NCBI GenBank assembly: GCA_947449315.1
Contig: CANFRC010000008.1
Coordinates: 1-64,000, forward strand
Direction: 5' to 3'
Length of the DNA: 64,000 nt
Source of the DNA: Bacteroidota bacterium
Lineage (GTDB): Bacteria > Bacteroidota > Bacteroidia > 2-12-FULL-35-15
The position numbers were made by a program, and so were the translations under genes. The notes under the pieces were generated by a model. The model saw nothing but the letters and a program-made list of their open reading frames with translations. It made no database searches and was not told where the DNA came from. The stretch's first letter is position 1. Every line of letters begins with the position of its first letter. Positions 61,881 to 64,000 of this stretch are shown here, piece after piece.

Positions 61881-64000
61881 ATGTACAAAAAAATAGCAAT
61901 TTTATTTTATTTTTCACTTTTTACCCTTGCAGTTAAATCACAAGAAGTCATCATGCTTGGAGGTGATACAACAGACATCGATTTTGCAGTTCCTAAAGAA
62001 TATAAAATTGGAGGTGTTACTTTTTCTGGTGCAGAACATTTAGATCAGGGAGTGCTTACGCTTCTTACTGGTCTTGCACAAGGGGATGTCGTTCAGGTTC
62101 CGGGAGAAAAATTTTCAACAGCTATCAGTAACCTTTGGAAACAAGGATTATTTGAGGATATTAAAGTAACAGGAAAAGTGGTTGCTGACAATGTTTTTGT
62201 AACATTTACTGTTGTTGAAAGACCTCGCTTATCTAAATTTTCTTTAAAAGGAATTACAAAAAGTGAAGCAGATGATTTGCGCGAAAAAATAAAATTATAC
62301 AGAGGAACAGTAATTACGGATCGTCTTATCTCATCAACAACTTCTAAGATCAAAGACTTTTTCATCAACAAGGGTTACATGAATGTGAAGGTTGATATCA
62401 AAGAGGAGAGCGTAGAAAAGGTGGATAATGTTGTCATCCTTGCTATTAACGTCTATAAAGGAAACTTAATTCGGATCGAGAATATTAATCTGTATGGTGC
62501 AACTGCAATTTCTAAAGGTAAATTACGTAGAACCTTTAAAGAAACAAAAGCTAGAAAATGGTGGAACCCTTTCAACTCCGGAAAATTTGATGAAGACAAT
62601 TACGAGAAAGATAAAAAAGCTTTACTCGCAAAATACAATGAACGCGGATTCAGAGATGCTAAAATTAGTAAAGATTCTGTTTATAAAATTGAAAAGACAA
62701 AGGTTGTTAAAAGACAGACTAAAACAGGTGTTGTAAAAGAAACTGTCACTGTCACAAAACGGATAGGAATTGATATTACTATTGCTGAAGGAAACAAATA
62801 CTATTTCAGAAATGTAAACTGGGTTGGCAATAGCAAATATACCACAAAAGTATTGAGTGAAGTCTTTGGCATCAAAAAAGGAGACATCTATGATCAATCT
62901 CAATTAGATCAAAAATTATTCAGTAATCCAAATGGAAATGATATCAGTTCATTGTATATGGATGAAGGATATTTATTTTTTAATGTTTCCCCGATTGAAA
63001 CAATGGTGAACGGAGATTCGATTGACCTAGAAATGAGAATTTACGAAGGGAAGCAAGCTATAATAAACAAGGTTACAATCGTAGGAAATACAAAAACAAA
63101 CGACAGAGTAATTCTAAGAGAGATTCGAACTAAACCAGGACAACTATTTCGCAGATCCGATGTCATACGTTCTCAACGTGAACTTTCTCAATTAGGATAT
63201 TTCGATCCTGAAAAAATGAATGTTGTTCCTACACCCAATCAAGCTACAGGAACTGTTGATATCGAATATACCGTGGAAGAAAAACCTTCCGACCAAATTG
63301 AATTATCCGGAGGTTATGGTGGTGGCCGGGTCGTTGGGACCTTAGGGATATCTTTTAATAATTTTTCAGGCAGAAATTTTTTTAAGAAAAATGCTTGGAG
63401 ACCTTTGCCTTCTGGAGACGGGCAACGTCTGAGCGTTCGTGCACAATCTAATGGCTTGTATTTCCAATCCTATAATATGTCGTTTACAGAACCATGGTTA
63501 GGAGGTAAAAAACCGAATTCACTTAGTGTAACAGGCTATTATTCTGTGCAATCAAATGGTCAAAAAAGAAATATAACTAAAGAAGGTGCTACTATTCCGA
63601 ACCCTTTAAGACAATCCTTGGATATTTTTGGAGTATCTGTAGGATTAGGGAAACGATTAAAACGCCCGGATGATTATTTTACGTTATACCAAGAATTGAA
63701 TTATCAATATTATACGCTGAACAATTTTAATTCCATCTTTTCTTTCAGCAAAGGATATTCAAATAATATTTATTACAAGTTAACACTTCAGCGAAACAAT
63801 ATTGACAAGCCAATTTTTGAAACGCGCGGATCTCAAATAGCTTGGACAGGACAGTGGACCCCGCCCTATTCTTTGTTTAATAACAAGGATTATTCTAGCT
63901 CTTCAATGACTGATCAGGAGCGCTATAAATTTGTAGAATACCAAAAATATAAATTCACGACTACTTTTTATACGCCAATCACCAACAAACGTGGAGTGGA
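61881..64000 (+). CDS. bamA: Outer-membrane assembly factor BamA, 3' end cut off by the window
   Basis: The central Omp85 protein that inserts beta-barrel proteins into the outer membrane. About 706 residues are present with no stop. The first about 20 form a signal peptide (ending VKSQE). Several POTRA domains follow (about 38-470; VTFSGAEHLDQGVLTLLTGL first, and VTIVGNTKTNDRVILREIRT late). The barrel begins near 475 with EKPSDQIELSGGYGGG. The C-terminal part with the VRGF loop is beyond the window. It follows uppS directly, as in P. gingivalis. Confidence 0.92.
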   Translation, partial: MYKKIAILFYFSLFTLAVKSQEVIMLGGDTTDIDFAVPKEYKIGGVTFSGAEHLDQGVLTLLTGLAQGDVVQVPGEKFSTAISNLWKQGLFEDIKVTGKVVADNVFVTFTVVERPRLSKFSLKGITKSEADDLREKIKLYRGTVITDRLISSTTSKIKDFFINKGYMNVKVDIKEESVEKVDNVVILAINVYKGNLIRIENINLYGATAISKGKLRRTFKETKARKWWNPFNSGKFDEDNYEKDKKALLAKYNERGFRDAKISKDSVYKIEKTKVVKRQTKTGVVKETVTVTKRIGIDITIAEGNKYYFRNVNWVGNSKYTTKVLSEVFGIKKGDIYDQSQLDQKLFSNPNGNDISSLYMDEGYLFFNVSPIETMVNGDSIDLEMRIYEGKQAIINKVTIVGNTKTNDRVILREIRTKPGQLFRRSDVIRSQRELSQLGYFDPEKMNVVPTPNQATGTVDIEYTVEEKPSDQIELSGGYGGGRVVGTLGISFNNFSGRNFFKKNAWRPLPSGDGQRLSVRAQSNGLYFQSYNMSFTEPWLGGKKPNSLSVTGYYSVQSNGQKRNITKEGATIPNPLRQSLDIFGVSVGLGKRLKRPDDYFTLYQELNYQYYTLNNFNSIFSFSKGYSNNIYYKLTLQRNNIDKPIFETRGSQIAWTGQWTPPYSLFNNKDYSSSSMTDQERYKFVEYQKYKFTTTFYTPITNKRGV

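Noticed and set aside
1-64000. tRNA, rRNA, CRISPR array, insertion sequence or prophage
   Set aside because: I looked for T-loop consensus, long direct repeats with regular spacing, and transposase or integrase motifs in gaps and found none.

Overview
The window is a gene-dense, AT-rich stretch of a Bacteroidota chromosome (Bacteroidia, or flavobacterium-like; I cannot place it to genus). The evidence is as follows. Several secreted proteins end in type IX secretion (T9SS) sorting domains. A PorG-like T9SS gene sits directly before uppS-bamA. There is a TonB receptor with an N-terminal carboxypeptidase-regulatory-like domain. MurF-Alr and DAHP synthase-chorismate mutase fusions are present, as are Bacteroidota-specific families (DUF4271, DUF3098, DUF5777). 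Many intergenic regions carry TTG-N19/20-TAnnTTTG promoters, the form used by this phylum. Respiration is probably aerobic (SdhCAB, an O2-using tryptophan dioxygenase, an ETHE1/CstB-type persulfide dioxygenase). No rRNA, tRNA, CRISPR, prophage or insertion sequence was seen.

Layout. 1-4.8 kb: a truncated surface-protein gene and the sdhCAB operon. 4.8-7.4 kb: a sulfur cassette of periplasmic rhodanese, CstB-like persulfide dioxygenase/rhodanese and TauE-type exporter. 7.7-24.6 kb: mostly housekeeping genes (glutaryl-CoA dehydrogenase, lytic transglycosylase, DnaG, RecJ, CorA, RsmI, M28 peptidase, Tdk, MurF-Alr, MeaB) plus a secreted CotH-kinase protein. 24.6-28 kb: GT2, GT9 and an O-antigen ligase/polymerase-type membrane protein, which suggests lipopolysaccharide assembly. 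28-32.1 kb: DUF4271-hemD-rnpA-yidD-ctpA. 32.2-34.2 kb: a haem lipoprotein, YceI and DUF5777 barrel. 34.4-43.1 kb: quinone/isoprenoid and RNA-modification genes (polyprenyl synthase, RlmN, IspD, QueA, TruB, UppP, DUF3098, FtsX). 43.4-50.5 kb: LeuS, a DUF3108 protein, tryptophan dioxygenase, AroG-AroQ and a deoxyhypusine-synthase homologue. 50.7-56.9 kb: a T9SS-secreted lamin-tail protein, a TonB receptor and a T9SS-secreted endonuclease I, proposed as an extracellular DNA-scavenging locus. 57-64 kb: alpha/beta hydrolase and PdxJ, divergent from CBS-nadK-porG-uppS-bamA (bamA runs off the end).

Envelope biology ties much of the window together. UppS, UppP, MurF-Alr and the lytic transglycosylase act on the wall and its lipid carrier. 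BamA inserts outer-membrane barrels and PorG belongs to the T9SS machinery, while the CotH, lamin-tail and endonuclease proteins are visible T9SS cargo. The items most worth a second look are the CstB-like sulfur cassette, the DNA-scavenging locus with its structured leader and internal terminator, the deoxyhypusine-synthase homologue in a bacterium, the haem lipoprotein/YceI/DUF5777 trio, a multi-hairpin repeat at 48.2 kb, and terminator-like hairpins lying right against downstream start codons (TonB receptor, uppS). Several genes appear to start at TTG. All functional calls come from reading motifs and remembered family features; no database search was possible.
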